Of a DNA stretch of 64,000 bases, positions 1 to 10,309 are shown one piece after another. The stretch is from Azotobacter chroococcum. GTDB lineage: Bacteria > Pseudomonadota > Gammaproteobacteria > Pseudomonadales > Pseudomonadaceae. Numbering within the stretch: the stretch's first letter is position 1; every line of letters begins with the position of its first letter. The stretch covers positions 248,001 to 312,000 of the forward strand of contig NZ_SMMU01000002.1 in assembly GCF_004339665.1 (NCBI RefSeq), written 5' to 3'. The notes beneath the pieces are model-generated. The model was not told where the DNA came from, did no database searches, and worked only from the letters and a program-made list of their open reading frames with translations. Both the position numbers and the translations under genes were made by a program.

Positions 1-1827
<1,827 letters not shown>

Positions 1828-1870
1828 GGCAAGGACCGGGGCGGAGAAAAACGGGCGCGCAATATAGCAC

Positions 1871-1906
1871 AAAAAATGAGCAGAAAGCCGAGCGAAACAC
1901 TCGGCT
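1871..1906 (-). terminator. Rho-independent terminator after alr
   Basis: On the minus strand a 7-bp stem (AGCCGAG / CTCGGCT, 1900-1906 and 1886-1892) follows the alr stop codon. It is followed by CTTT and, a few bases later, six T residues. It separates alr from ygiQ. Confidence 0.6.
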
Positions 1907-1947
1907 ATAGGCCGGATTCCGCCCGCTCGGGCGGGCCGGGCGTGCGG

Positions 1948-3024
1948 CTAGAAACGGTAGCGCCGCGGCACCCGCGCGGTCACCCGGGTCAGCAGCTCGT
2001 AGCCGATGGTACCGCAGGCGCGGGCGACCTCGTCGACCGGCAATCCGGCGCCCCACAGCTCCACCGCATCGCCGACCCGCGCCTCGGGCAGTTCGCTCAG
2101 GTCCACGCTCAGCATGTCCATCGACACCCGCCCGGCCAGCGGCACGCGCCGCCCGCGGATCGCCAGCGGGGTGCCGGCGGGCGCGTTGCGCGGATAGCCG
2201 TCGGCGTAGCCGCAGCTCACCGTGCCGATCCGCGCCGGTCGCCCGGCCTGCCAGGCCGCGCCGTAGCCGACCGTTTCCCCGGCCGGCACCTCGCGGATGG
2301 CGATCAGCCGGGCGGTCAGGCTCATCGCCGGCTGCAGGCCCAGCGCCGCGGCGTCCTGTCCGGCAAAGGGGCTGGCACCGTAGAGCATGATGCCCGGGCG
2401 CAGCCAGTCGAGATGCGCCTGCGGCAGACTCAGGATGGCCGCCGAATTGGCCAGGCTGCGTCCGGCGAACGGCAGGTCGGCGAGGCTCAGGAAACTTTCC
2501 AACTGCTGCGCGGTGAGCGGATGGTCCTGCTCGTCGGCGCAGGCGAAGTGGCTCATCAGGTTCAGCTCGGCGACCTGCCGGGCGCCCTGTAGGCGGGTGT
2601 GCCAGGCACGCAGGTCCGGCGCGGAAAAGCCCAGGCGGTGCATGCCGCTGTCCAGCTTCAGCCAGAGGTGCAGCGGGCGCTCCAGCTCGGCTGCGAGCAG
2701 CGCCTCGGCCTGTTCCTCGCCCTGCACCGCCACGTCCAGGCCGAGGTGCGCCGCGACCTGATATTCCAGCGGCTCGAAGCAGCCCTCCAGCAGCAGGATC
2801 CGCGCGCTCTGGTGCAGGGCGCGGACCTCGGCGGCTTCCTCCAGACAGGCCACGGCGAAGCCGTCGGCGTCGTCGTGCAGCGCCGTCACCACCTCGCGCA
2901 CGCCGTGGCCGTAGGCGTTCGCCTTGACCACCGCGAAGGCCCGCGCGCCCGGCGCGCAGCCCTTGGCCAGGGCATGGTTGTGACGGAGGGCGGCCAGATC
3001 GACCGTGGCGACGAGAGGGCGCAT
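1948..3024 (-). CDS. alr: Alanine racemase
   Basis: PLP-dependent alanine racemase of 358 residues, making D-alanine for peptidoglycan. The PLP lysine is K34 in the signature AVVKANAYGHG. The second catalytic base, a tyrosine, is in GETVGYGAAW near residue 254, and the C-terminal domain ends in RVPRRYRF. The start at 3024 (MRPLVATVDL) gives the usual family length; an upstream in-frame extension to 3186 reads through a region with DNA-level repeats and is not believed. Pseudomonads carry a biosynthetic Alr and a catabolic DadX. The ygiQ neighbour and absence of a dadA gene favour Alr, but sequence alone does not settle it. Confidence 0.93.
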   Translation of the reverse strand: MRPLVATVDLAALRHNHALAKGCAPGARAFAVVKANAYGHGVREVVTALHDDADGFAVACLEEAAEVRALHQSARILLLEGCFEPLEYQVAAHLGLDVAVQGEEQAEALLAAELERPLHLWLKLDSGMHRLGFSAPDLRAWHTRLQGARQVAELNLMSHFACADEQDHPLTAQQLESFLSLADLPFAGRSLANSAAILSLPQAHLDWLRPGIMLYGASPFAGQDAAALGLQPAMSLTARLIAIREVPAGETVGYGAAWQAGRPARIGTVSCGYADGYPRNAPAGTPLAIRGRRVPLAGRVSMDMLSVDLSELPEARVGDAVELWGAGLPVDEVARACGTIGYELLTRVTARVPRRYRF

Positions 3025-3430
3025 GGAAAGGTCCTTGGGAAGCAGGGACGCCCATGGTACTCCGGTGGTATGGCGGCGGGCATGTTCCCACCATGGGAAG
3101 TGGCGCGAATCTCGGGAAAGCACCCAGTTGGCGTGGGGAATTTCCGCAATTTCTGTGAAAAGGCCTGTGGATAAGCCTGGGAACAAATCGCCTGCCCGGG
3201 ACGCGCCGCGGCTTGCGGCGGGACCGGCGGAAGACTGCGCATCGAGAGCGGTGAATATCCTGGAGCAGGCGATTTTTCTGGCGTCAAGGGAAATGTGCGT
3301 TCGGCCTCAACGGGTCTGCAGATACTATCGATGTGTCCAGCGAAACTGTGAAGCAGCCTGTGGATAAGTTGCGCACGAAGGGCTCGGGTCCGCCCGCGGC
3401 GGGCCTTGGGCGGAGCTGCTCGTTCCCTGT
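3025..3430. other. Intergenic region alr-rlmG with paired DnaA boxes
   Basis: This 406-bp gap has no credible gene. It contains two perfect DnaA boxes (TGTGGATAA, the complement of TTATCCACA) at 3166-3174 and 3359-3367. Both lie in the same orientation, and each is preceded by CTGTGAA and a few bases, forming an imperfect direct repeat about 193 bp apart. The alr promoter must also lie here. Confidence 0.6.
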
Positions 3431-4555
3431 TCAGCGAGTCGCCTTGAGGATGACGAACTTGGGCGTCGCCGCCACCTGCTCGACGCGGGAGAACAGCTTC
3501 CTGAGCTTGACGTGATAGCCCAGGTGGCGGTTGCCGACGATCCACAGCGCGCCGCCCGGCACCAGCGCCGCCCGTGCCTGCTGGAACATGCGCCAGGCGA
3601 GGAAGTCGCCGACCACCTGCTGCTGGTGGAACGGCGGGTTGCACAGCACGACGTCCAGCGACTGCTCCGCCTGCCCGGCCAGGCCGTCGGCGGCGCGGAT
3701 CTCCACCGGCCGCGCGCCGAGCGCGGCGCGCCAGTTCTCTTCGGCCGACTGCACGGCCATGTAGGACTCGTCGACCAGGGTCAGCCGCGCCTCGGGATTG
3801 GCCAGCGCGCAGGCGATGGCCAGCACCCCGTTGCCGCAACCGAGGTCGGCGACCCGCGCGTCGCCGAGGTTGCGCGGCAGGTGGGGGAGGAAGGCGCGGG
3901 TGCCGATGTCCAGCCCCTCGCGGCAGAACACGTTGGCGTGGTTGGCCAGCTCGATGGGCGGCTGGTCGAGGCGGTAGCGGCTCGGGTAGGGCGAGCGCGG
4001 GGCAGGTTTTTCTTCCGGCGTGGCGAACAGCAGGCGCGCCTTCTTCACCGCCAGCGAGGCCTGCAGCGGGCCGACGTAGCGCTCCAGCAGGTCGCCCGCG
4101 GCACGCGGCAGGTGCTTGAGCATGGCGGCGGCGATCACCTGGGCGCCCGGCGCTAGCCGGCCGTGCAGGCGGATCAGCTGCTCCTCGAGCAGCGCCAAGG
4201 TCTTGGGCACACGGATCAGCACCCGATCGAAAGGCCCCTCGGCGACCGCGCTGGCCGGCACGAAGGTCACCGCGTCCGCCGCCAGGCCGTTGCGTCGCAG
4301 GTTGTCCTGCAGGGCCAGCCAGCCCAGGTGGGAGTCGCCGCTGCTGGTCACCCGGGCATGGCCCGCCAGGGCGCAGGCCAGTGCGCCGAAGGCGTCGTTG
4401 AGCACCAGGATCCGCGCCTGGGCGGGCAGGCCCTGTTCGTGCTGGTGCTGCAGCAGGTACTCGTCGGCGGCGTCGAAGGCCTGCAGGGGATCGTCGCGCC
4501 GCGGCGGCTGGCGCTGCAGCTCGAGGCGGGCGAACGGGGTGTCGAGAATGGGCAT
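3431..4555 (-). CDS. rlmG: 23S rRNA guanine-N2 methyltransferase, RlmG/RsmC class
   Basis: A 374-residue SAM-dependent methyltransferase with the two-domain layout of RlmG/RsmC: a degenerate N-terminal methyltransferase-like half and an active C-terminal half. The SAM motif VADLGCGNG is near residue 239 and the base-flipping NPPFH motif near residue 305. RlmG methylates G1835 of 23S rRNA, while RsmC methylates G1207 of 16S rRNA. The length and N-terminal region fit RlmG (about 378 residues in E. coli) better than RsmC. The start MPILDTPF at 4555 gives the family length. It is divergent from fpr. Confidence 0.85.
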   Translation of the reverse strand: MPILDTPFARLELQRQPPRRDDPLQAFDAADEYLLQHQHEQGLPAQARILVLNDAFGALACALAGHARVTSSGDSHLGWLALQDNLRRNGLAADAVTFVPASAVAEGPFDRVLIRVPKTLALLEEQLIRLHGRLAPGAQVIAAAMLKHLPRAAGDLLERYVGPLQASLAVKKARLLFATPEEKPAPRSPYPSRYRLDQPPIELANHANVFCREGLDIGTRAFLPHLPRNLGDARVADLGCGNGVLAIACALANPEARLTLVDESYMAVQSAEENWRAALGARPVEIRAADGLAGQAEQSLDVVLCNPPFHQQQVVGDFLAWRMFQQARAALVPGGALWIVGNRHLGYHVKLRKLFSRVEQVAATPKFVILKATR

Positions 4556-4691
4556 GGCGGGACGGCGCTTGTCTATACCAAAAGAGAGGCCGGCGCCTTC
4601 GCCGGGCGGTCGATCCGCCCCGGCCGCGAGCGCCGGCCCGGACACAGTCATGGCGTTCGCCCGGATACCGGCGGCGAACGAGGAGCGAAGT

Positions 4692-5468
4692 ATGACCGCC
4701 AGCGAAGACAAGTTCACCCGGCAGACGCTGCTCGAGGTCTGGCCCTGGACGGACACCCTGTTCAGCCTGCGCTGTACGCGCCCGCCGGAGTTCCGTTTCC
4801 GCGCCGGCCAGTTCGCCCGCCTCGGCCTCTGCAAGGCCGACGGCAACAGCGTCTGGCGTGCCTATTCGATGGTCTCGGCGCCGGCCGAGGAGCAGCTGGA
4901 ATTCTTCTCCGTGGTGGTGCCGGGCGGCGAGTTCACCAGCGAGCTGCGCCGCCTGAAACCCGGCGACACGCTGTTCGTCGAGCGCCAGCCCTACGGCTTC
5001 CTGACCCTCGAGCGCTTCCCCGACGGCCGCGACCTCTGGATGCTGGCCTCCGGCACCGGGCTCGGGCCTTTTCTCTCGATCCTGCGTGACCCGGAGGTCT
5101 GGCAGCGCTTCGAGCACATCCTGCTGGTGCACAGCGTGCGCACCGCGGGCGAGCTGGCCTACCGCGAGCAGATCGCCGGGCTGCCGGCGCGCATGCAGGC
5201 GCCGGGTGGCGAAGAGCAGCTGCGCTACTTGCCGCTGGTGACCCGCGAGACGGTGCCCGGCGCCTTGCACGAACGCATCACCACGCTGCTCGACAGCGGC
5301 GAACTGGAGCGCGCCGCCGGCCTGCCGATCGAGGCGGCGCACTCGCGGCTGATGCTCTGCGGCAACCCGCAGATGATCAAGGACTGCCGGACGCTGCTCA
5401 AGGCGCGTGGCCTGCAGCTCAGCCTGAACCGCCAGCCGGGCCAGGTGGCGGTGGAAAACTACTGGTAG
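4692..5468 (+). CDS. fpr: Ferredoxin/flavodoxin-NADP+ reductase
   Basis: A 258-residue FAD-dependent reductase that moves electrons between NADPH and ferredoxin or flavodoxin. The FAD-binding RAYS motif is at residues 56-59, the NADP-binding GTGLGPF segment near 116-122, and LCGNPQMI near the C-terminus. The protein ends in VENYW, an aromatic C-terminus as in E. coli Fpr, rather than the longer tail ending in VEK recalled for the classic Azotobacter vinelandii FPR, so it may be the FprB-type paralogue. The start at 4692 follows GGAGCGAAGT. It is divergent from rlmG and precedes tesB. Confidence 0.9.
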   Translation: MTASEDKFTRQTLLEVWPWTDTLFSLRCTRPPEFRFRAGQFARLGLCKADGNSVWRAYSMVSAPAEEQLEFFSVVVPGGEFTSELRRLKPGDTLFVERQPYGFLTLERFPDGRDLWMLASGTGLGPFLSILRDPEVWQRFEHILLVHSVRTAGELAYREQIAGLPARMQAPGGEEQLRYLPLVTRETVPGALHERITTLLDSGELERAAGLPIEAAHSRLMLCGNPQMIKDCRTLLKARGLQLSLNRQPGQVAVENYW

Positions 5469-5489
5469 CGGAAGGGTATTCCTCTTGGC

Positions 5490-5537
5490 CCGGACGGCCG
5501 GCACTGGCAAAGTCGTATCCCTCGGGCGGCCGTCCGG
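5490..5537 (+). repeat. Inverted repeat between fpr and tesB
   Basis: An 11-bp perfect inverted repeat (CCGGACGGCCG at 5490-5500, complement at 5527-5537) with a 26-base loop. It could weakly terminate fpr transcripts, but no T-tract follows. Confidence 0.35.
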
Positions 5538-5570
5538 CCGCCGCCAAGCCTTGCGTGAGGGATACAGCCG

Positions 5571-6443
5571 ATGACGGAGATTCTCGACAACCTGGTCGCC
5601 CTGCTGAGCCTCGAGCCCATCGAGGAAAACCTGTTCCGCGGCCGCAGCGAGGACCTCGGCCTGCGCCAGCTGTTCGGCGGCCAGGTGCTCGGCCAGGCGG
5701 TGTCGGCGGCCAGCCAGACGGTCGAGCCCGGCCGCCAGGTGCACTCGCTGCACGGCTACTTTCTGCGCCCCGGCGACGCCAGCCTGCCGGTGCTCTACGA
5801 GGTCGACCCGCTGCGCGACGGCAAGAGCTTCAGCGCCCGGCGGGTCACCGCGATCCAGAAGGGCCGGCCGATCTTCACCTGCTCCGCCTCCTTCCAGGCC
5901 GGCGAGGAGGGACTCGAACACCAGCAGCCGACGATGCCCGAGGTGCCGGGGCCGGAAGGGCTGGCCTCGGAAACCGAGCTGGCGCGGCAGGTCGCCGACC
6001 AGTTGCCGGAGCGCCTCCACGACTGGGCGATCAGCGCCAAGCCGATCGAGATCCGCCCGGTGACCCGGGTCAATCCCTTCTCGCCCGAGCCCTGCGCGCC
6101 GATCCGCTATGCCTGGTTCCGCGCCGACGGACGCCTGCCGGACGATCCGCAGCTGCACCGCTACCTGCTCGCCTACGCCTCGGATTTCTCCCTGCTGAAC
6201 ACTGCGCTGCAGCCGCACGGGGTGTCGGTGTTCCAGAAGTTCATGCAGGTGGCCAGCCTCGACCATGCCCTGTGGTTCCACGGCGACCTGCGCCTGGACG
6301 ACTGGCTGCTGTTCGCGGTGGAGAGCCCCTGGAGCGCCAACGCCCGCGGCTTCGCCCGCGGCCACGTGTTCGACCGCGGCGGCCGGCTGGTCGCCTCGAT
6401 GGCCCAGGAGGGCCTGATCCGCCGGCGCGAGGACTGGCAATGA
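5571..6443 (+). CDS. tesB: Acyl-CoA thioesterase II
   Basis: A 290-residue double-hotdog thioesterase that hydrolyses acyl-CoA to free fatty acid and CoA. Family landmarks are FGGQVLGQA near residue 34, the HSLHGYFLRPG segment, and SLDHALWFH near the C-terminal hotdog. Length matches TesB (about 286-290). The stop overlaps the start of the next gene (ATGA), so the two are probably translationally coupled. Confidence 0.94.
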   Translation: MTEILDNLVALLSLEPIEENLFRGRSEDLGLRQLFGGQVLGQAVSAASQTVEPGRQVHSLHGYFLRPGDASLPVLYEVDPLRDGKSFSARRVTAIQKGRPIFTCSASFQAGEEGLEHQQPTMPEVPGPEGLASETELARQVADQLPERLHDWAISAKPIEIRPVTRVNPFSPEPCAPIRYAWFRADGRLPDDPQLHRYLLAYASDFSLLNTALQPHGVSVFQKFMQVASLDHALWFHGDLRLDDWLLFAVESPWSANARGFARGHVFDRGGRLVASMAQEGLIRRREDWQ

Positions 6444-7036
6444 GGTTCGCCGCCGCCCGCCACTGGGTGTTCGACATGGACGGCACCCTGACCGTCGCCG
6501 TGCACGACTTCGCCGCCATCCGCCACGCCCTGGAGATCCCTCCGGAGGACGACATCCTCCATCACTTGGCCGCCCTGCCGGCGGCGCAGGCGGCCGCCAA
6601 GCACGCCTGGCTGCTCGAGCACGAGCGCGCGCTGGCCCTGGCCGCGCGCCCGGCCGCCGGCGCGGTGGAGCTGGTGCGCACCCTGCACGGGCGCGGCTGC
6701 CGCCTAGGCCTTTTGACCCGCAATGCCCACGAGCTGGCGCTGCTCACCCTGCAGGCGATCGGCCTGGCCGACTGCTTCGCCCGCGCGGACATCGTCGGTC
6801 GCGACGAGGCGCCGCCCAAGCCCCATCCCGGCGGCCTGCTGCAGCTGGCCGCGGCCTGGGGCGTGGCGCCCGGAGAGCTGGTGATGGTCGGCGACTACCG
6901 CAACGACCTGGAGTGCGCGCGCGGCGCCGGCGCGCACGCCGTGCTGGTCTGCCCGGCGGCAAACCCCTGGCCCGAGCTGACCGACTGGCAGGTGCGCGAC
7001 TGCTTCGAGCTGCTGGCGCAGCTGCCGGTGGGCTGA
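6440..7036 (+). CDS. HAD-superfamily phosphatase (phosphoglycolate phosphatase-like)
   Basis: A 198-residue HAD hydrolase with all four motifs: nucleophile motif DMDGTLT near residue 12, LLTRN as motif II, the lysine in PPKPHPGG, and GDYRNDLECA as motif IV. A small helical cap follows motif I. The substrate cannot be assigned; the Gph/PGMB-like subgroup is likely. It starts inside the tesB stop (ATGA overlap), indicating co-translation with tesB, although no shared pathway is evident. It converges on the metallopeptidase gene at 7064, with only 27 bp between the stops. Confidence 0.88.
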   Translation: MRFAAARHWVFDMDGTLTVAVHDFAAIRHALEIPPEDDILHHLAALPAAQAAAKHAWLLEHERALALAARPAAGAVELVRTLHGRGCRLGLLTRNAHELALLTLQAIGLADCFARADIVGRDEAPPKPHPGGLLQLAAAWGVAPGELVMVGDYRNDLECARGAGAHAVLVCPAANPWPELTDWQVRDCFELLAQLPVG

Positions 7037-7063
7037 GCCTGCCTCAAGGGCGCCGGCCGCGCC

Positions 7064-7918
7064 TCACAACCTGCTGGTCTGGAAGGTGTCGCAACGCCTG
7101 ACCTCGCCGCCCTCGAAGCCCAGCTTGAACCAGCGCACCCGTTGCTCCGAAGTGCCGTGGGTGAAGGAGTCGGGCACCACCTGGCCGCGGCCGTGGCGCT
7201 GCAGGCGGTCGTCGCCGATGGCGTTGGCGGCGTTCAGGGCTTCCTCCAGGTCGCCGGGCTCCAGCCATTCCAGGCGCTGCTGGGCATGATGGGCCCAGAC
7301 GCCGGCCAGGCAGTCGGCCTGCAGCTCCTGGCGCACCTGCAGGCCGGTCGCGCCCTCCAGAGGCTCGCCGCGCTGCCGGGCGGCATTCACCCGGGCGGAG
7401 ACGCCGAGCAGGGTCTGCACGTGGTGGCCGACCTCGTGGGCGATCACGTAGGCCTGGGCGAAGTCGCCGGCGGCGGCGAAGCGCCGGGCCAGCTCGTCGA
7501 AGAACGCCAGGTCCAGGTAGACCCGCTGGTCGGCGGGGCAGTAGAAGGGGCCGACCGCCTGGCTGGCGAAGCCGCAGGCGGAGTTCACGCCCTGGCTGAA
7601 CAGCACCAGGGCCGGGTCCCGGTACTCGCGCCCGGCCTGCTGGAACAGCGCTCGCCAGGTGTCCTCGGTGTCGCCGAGCACGGCGCGGACGAATTCGGCG
7701 TGCTCGTCGCCGGCGGGCGGTGCGCCGGCCTGCCGCGAATCGACCGAGCTCTGGGTGGTCAGTTCGGTAAGGATCTGTCCCGGGTCCCGGCCCATCAGCA
7801 GGCCGACGATCACCACCAGCGCGATGCCGCCGAGGCCCAGGCCCTTGCCGCCGAAGCGCAGGCCACCGCCGCGCGCATCCACCACGTTGTCGCTGCGTCG
7901 TGCCCGTTTCCAGCGCAT
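7064..7918 (-). CDS. YpfJ-type neutral zinc metallopeptidase
   Basis: A 284-residue protein of the YpfJ/putative neutral zinc metallopeptidase family. The start MRWKRARRSDNVVDARGG is the conserved family opening. A single transmembrane segment follows (about residues 25-43), then the zinc site HEVGHH near residue 160 within AYVIAHEVGHHVQTLLG. The C-terminus with THGTSEQRVRWFKLGF is also conserved. The likely topology is a membrane-anchored periplasmic domain. Its biological substrate is unknown. Confidence 0.88.
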   Translation of the reverse strand: MRWKRARRSDNVVDARGGGLRFGGKGLGLGGIALVVIVGLLMGRDPGQILTELTTQSSVDSRQAGAPPAGDEHAEFVRAVLGDTEDTWRALFQQAGREYRDPALVLFSQGVNSACGFASQAVGPFYCPADQRVYLDLAFFDELARRFAAAGDFAQAYVIAHEVGHHVQTLLGVSARVNAARQRGEPLEGATGLQVRQELQADCLAGVWAHHAQQRLEWLEPGDLEEALNAANAIGDDRLQRHGRGQVVPDSFTHGTSEQRVRWFKLGFEGGEVRRCDTFQTSRL

Positions 7919-7981
7919 GGCGGCATCCCCCTGGCTTGAACGATACCCCTCAGTCTAGGTCGATTGCTGCCGGGGCAGGGA

Positions 7982-8416
7982 TCAGTGCGCCGGATAGTCG
8001 GCGAGCACGCGCTGCTCGCCGCCGCGGGTGACGCCGATCACCTGGTAGGCATCCTGGCGGTCGCCGATTTCCATGCCCGGCGAGCCGACCGGCATGCCCG
8101 GCACCGCGGCGCCGATCAGATCGGGCTGGCGGCGCAGCCTGAGGATGTCGGCGGCCGGCACATGGCCCTCGACGAACTTGCCGTCGATCACCGCGGTATG
8201 GCAGGAGCCCAGGCTGTAGGGCACGCCGAGGCGGGACTTGACCGCGTTCATGTTCGTCTCGACGTGGTCGGTGACGGCGAAGCCGTTGGCCTGAAGGTGC
8301 CGGATCCAGTCCTGGCAGCAGCCGCAGCTGGGGTCGCGGTACACATCGATGGCGACGGGCTCGGCGGCCTGGACGGCGCTGGCGAGGGTGAGGGCGAGCA
8401 GGACGAGGCGGCGCAT
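7982..8416 (-). CDS. DUF411 metal-associated periplasmic protein
   Basis: A 144-residue DUF411 protein with an N-terminal signal peptide (MRRLVLLALTLASAVQAAE). The conserved cysteine cluster DPSCGCCQDW follows the signal, with the family segments KSRLGVP and SCHTAVIDGKFVEGHVPA. DUF411 proteins often lie beside copper-handling genes, so a thiol/metal-binding periplasmic role is plausible but not shown here. The start at 8416 was chosen for the signal peptide; the frame extends further upstream without family similarity. Confidence 0.85.
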   Translation of the reverse strand: MRRLVLLALTLASAVQAAEPVAIDVYRDPSCGCCQDWIRHLQANGFAVTDHVETNMNAVKSRLGVPYSLGSCHTAVIDGKFVEGHVPAADILRLRRQPDLIGAAVPGMPVGSPGMEIGDRQDAYQVIGVTRGGEQRVLADYPAH

Positions 8417-8600
8417 GGGGATCTCCGGCTGGGGCAGGCGTGCAGGATAGTCCTTCCCTTTCGGCAGCCCAAGCCTGCCGGGATGTCCGCTGTGGCGAAC
8501 GAATGATGCAGGAGCGGGTCTTTTGTGGACCGATGCACAGATGGCCAAATGCCGTCCCGGTTGGGACGCGGCGCATCCTTTTTTGATGGAGAGAACCGAC

Positions 8601-9116
8601 ATGCTTTTCGCCCGAATCGTCCTGCTGGTCCAGGTCGTGGTCATGGGCGGCGTGGGCCTGGCCTACTGGCTGCGCCCCTACGAAATGGCCAACCTGAACG
8701 GCATGCTGCTGATGGAAGCGGTCTCGGTGAGCAACACCCGGGTCTACTACGGTGGCCTGCAGCTGGGCCTGGCGCTGTTCCTGCTGTGGTCGACCCGCCG
8801 CCCGGAACGGCTGCGCAGCGCCCTGGTGCTGCTGATCACGATGCAGGCGGCGCTGGTGCTGGCGCGCCTGGGCTCGCTGTGGCTGGATGGCGGCACCCTG
8901 CGCAATCTGGACCTTGGCGCGCTGGCCTACAAGGTGGGCAGCGCGCTGCTGGCGCTGCTCGCCCTGTACCGGCTGAAGTCCGCGCCCGCAGCGGAGCCGC
9001 CCGTGCCGCTCCCGCCGGCAGAGCTACCCAGGGGCGAGTTCGACGACGACTTCGGCCGCCTGCAGCGCCGCCAGGAGCCGACGCTCGACCGGCCCGACCA
9101 GGCGCGACAGGACTGA
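8601..9116 (+). CDS. DUF4345-like four-helix membrane protein
   Basis: A predicted 171-residue inner-membrane protein with about four transmembrane helices in the first 130 residues, then a polar proline-rich tail. The motif region LNGMLLMEAVSVSNTRVYYGGLQLGLALFLLW resembles DUF4345 proteins. The start at 8601 is preferred because GGAGAG lies about 7 bases upstream; an alternative ATG is at 8586. The function is unknown. It is divergent from the DUF411 gene and converges on trmA. Confidence 0.7.
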   Translation: MLFARIVLLVQVVVMGGVGLAYWLRPYEMANLNGMLLMEAVSVSNTRVYYGGLQLGLALFLLWSTRRPERLRSALVLLITMQAALVLARLGSLWLDGGTLRNLDLGALAYKVGSALLALLALYRLKSAPAAEPPVPLPPAELPRGEFDDDFGRLQRRQEPTLDRPDQARQD

Positions 9117-9123
9117 GCGCCTC

Positions 9124-10212
9124 TCAGCGCCGTTCCAGCAGCACGCCCGACTCCATGTGATGGGTGTAGGGGAACTGGTCGAACAGCGCGCAGCGCACGA
9201 TGCGGTGGCTGTCGTGGAGTTGGGCGATGTTCGCCGCCAGGGTTTCCGGGTTGCAGGAGATGTAGAGGATGCGCTCGAAGCGCCGGGTCAGCTCGCAGGT
9301 GTCCGGGTCCATGCCGGCGCGCGGCGGGTCGACGAACACGCTGCCGAAGTCATAGCCCTTGAGGTCGATGCCGGCCAGCCGGCGGAACGGGCGCACCTCG
9401 TTGAGCGCCTGGGTCAGCTCCTCGGCGGACAGGCGCACCAGGGTCACGTTGTCCACGCCGTTGTCGTCCAGGTTGGCCAGCGCGGCGTTCACCGAGGTCT
9501 TGCTGATCTCGGTGGCCAGCACCCGGCGCACCCGGGTCGCCAGCGGCAGGGTGAAGTTGCCGTTGCCGCAGTACAGCTCCAGCAGGTCGTCGTCGCGCTC
9601 GCCGAGCGCCTCGAAGGCCCAGTTCAGCATCTTCTGGCAGACCACGCCGTTGGGCTGGGTGAAGGCGCCTTCCGGCTGGCGGTAGCGGAAACGCCGTCCG
9701 GCCACCTCCAGTTCCTCCTCCACGTAGTCGCGGCCGACGACGATCCGCTGGCCCCGCGAGCGGCCGACGATGCTCGCCCCCAGTTCCGCGGCGAGCTGCT
9801 CGGCGGCGGTCTGCCAGAGGGCGTCCAGCGGGCGGTGGTAGCACAGGGTGATCAGCGCGTCGCCGGCCAGGGTGGTGAGGAACTCCACCTGGAACAGCTT
9901 GAAGGCGAGCGCCGCGCTGTTCTGCCAGGCGGCCTTCAGCGGCGGCATCAGCCGGTTGATGCGCTCGCTGGCGATGGGAAAGTCGTCGAGGAGGATCGGC
10001 TGGCGCTTGTCGCCGGGATCGAACATCGCGTAGTGGCGTTCCTCGCCCTCGCGCCACAGGCGGAACTCGGCGCGCAGGCGGTAGTGCTCGCGGGGCGAGT
10101 CGAACACCGCAGGCTCCGGCGCGGCGAAGGGCGCCAGCAATTCGGCCAGGCGCGCTTTCTTCCCGGCCAGCTGGGTGTCGTAGTGCGAGGGATCGAAGTG
10201 CGGGAGGCTCAT
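9124..10212 (-). CDS. trmA: tRNA (uracil-5-)-methyltransferase TrmA
   Basis: A 362-residue SAM enzyme making m5U54 (ribothymidine) in the T-loop of tRNA. Motifs present are [11 protein letters not shown], the SAM-site [24 protein letters not shown], the catalytic cysteine in YISCNPETL, and the C-terminal glutamate in [12 protein letters not shown]. The start [12 protein letters not shown] at 10212 gives the standard length. Its stop is 7 bp from the convergent DUF4345 gene stop. Confidence 0.96.
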   Translation of the reverse strand: MSLPHFDPSHYDTQLAGKKARLAELLAPFAAPEPAVFDSPREHYRLRAEFRLWREGEERHYAMFDPGDKRQPILLDDFPIASERINRLMPPLKAAWQNSAALAFKLFQVEFLTTLAGDALITLCYHRPLDALWQTAAEQLAAELGASIVGRSRGQRIVVGRDYVEEELEVAGRRFRYRQPEGAFTQPNGVVCQKMLNWAFEALGERDDDLLELYCGNGNFTLPLATRVRRVLATEISKTSVNAALANLDDNGVDNVTLVRLSAEELTQALNEVRPFRRLAGIDLKGYDFGSVFVDPPRAGMDPDTCELTRRFERILYISCNPETLAANIAQLHDSHRIVRCALFDQFPYTHHMESGVLLERR

Positions 10213-10309
10213 GGGGTTACTCGTAGGTTGCGGGGGCGGATAGGCGCTTGATTGCGGCTGCTGGTTTTCAGGGGGCCGGCATCGACGTGGCAGGCGCATC
10301 CAATCCGGC

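Noticed and set aside
2886-6440. Very long minus-strand open frame (over 1100 codons)
   Set aside because: It runs antisense or out of frame over alr, rlmG, fpr and tesB and has arginine/alanine-biased shadow composition.
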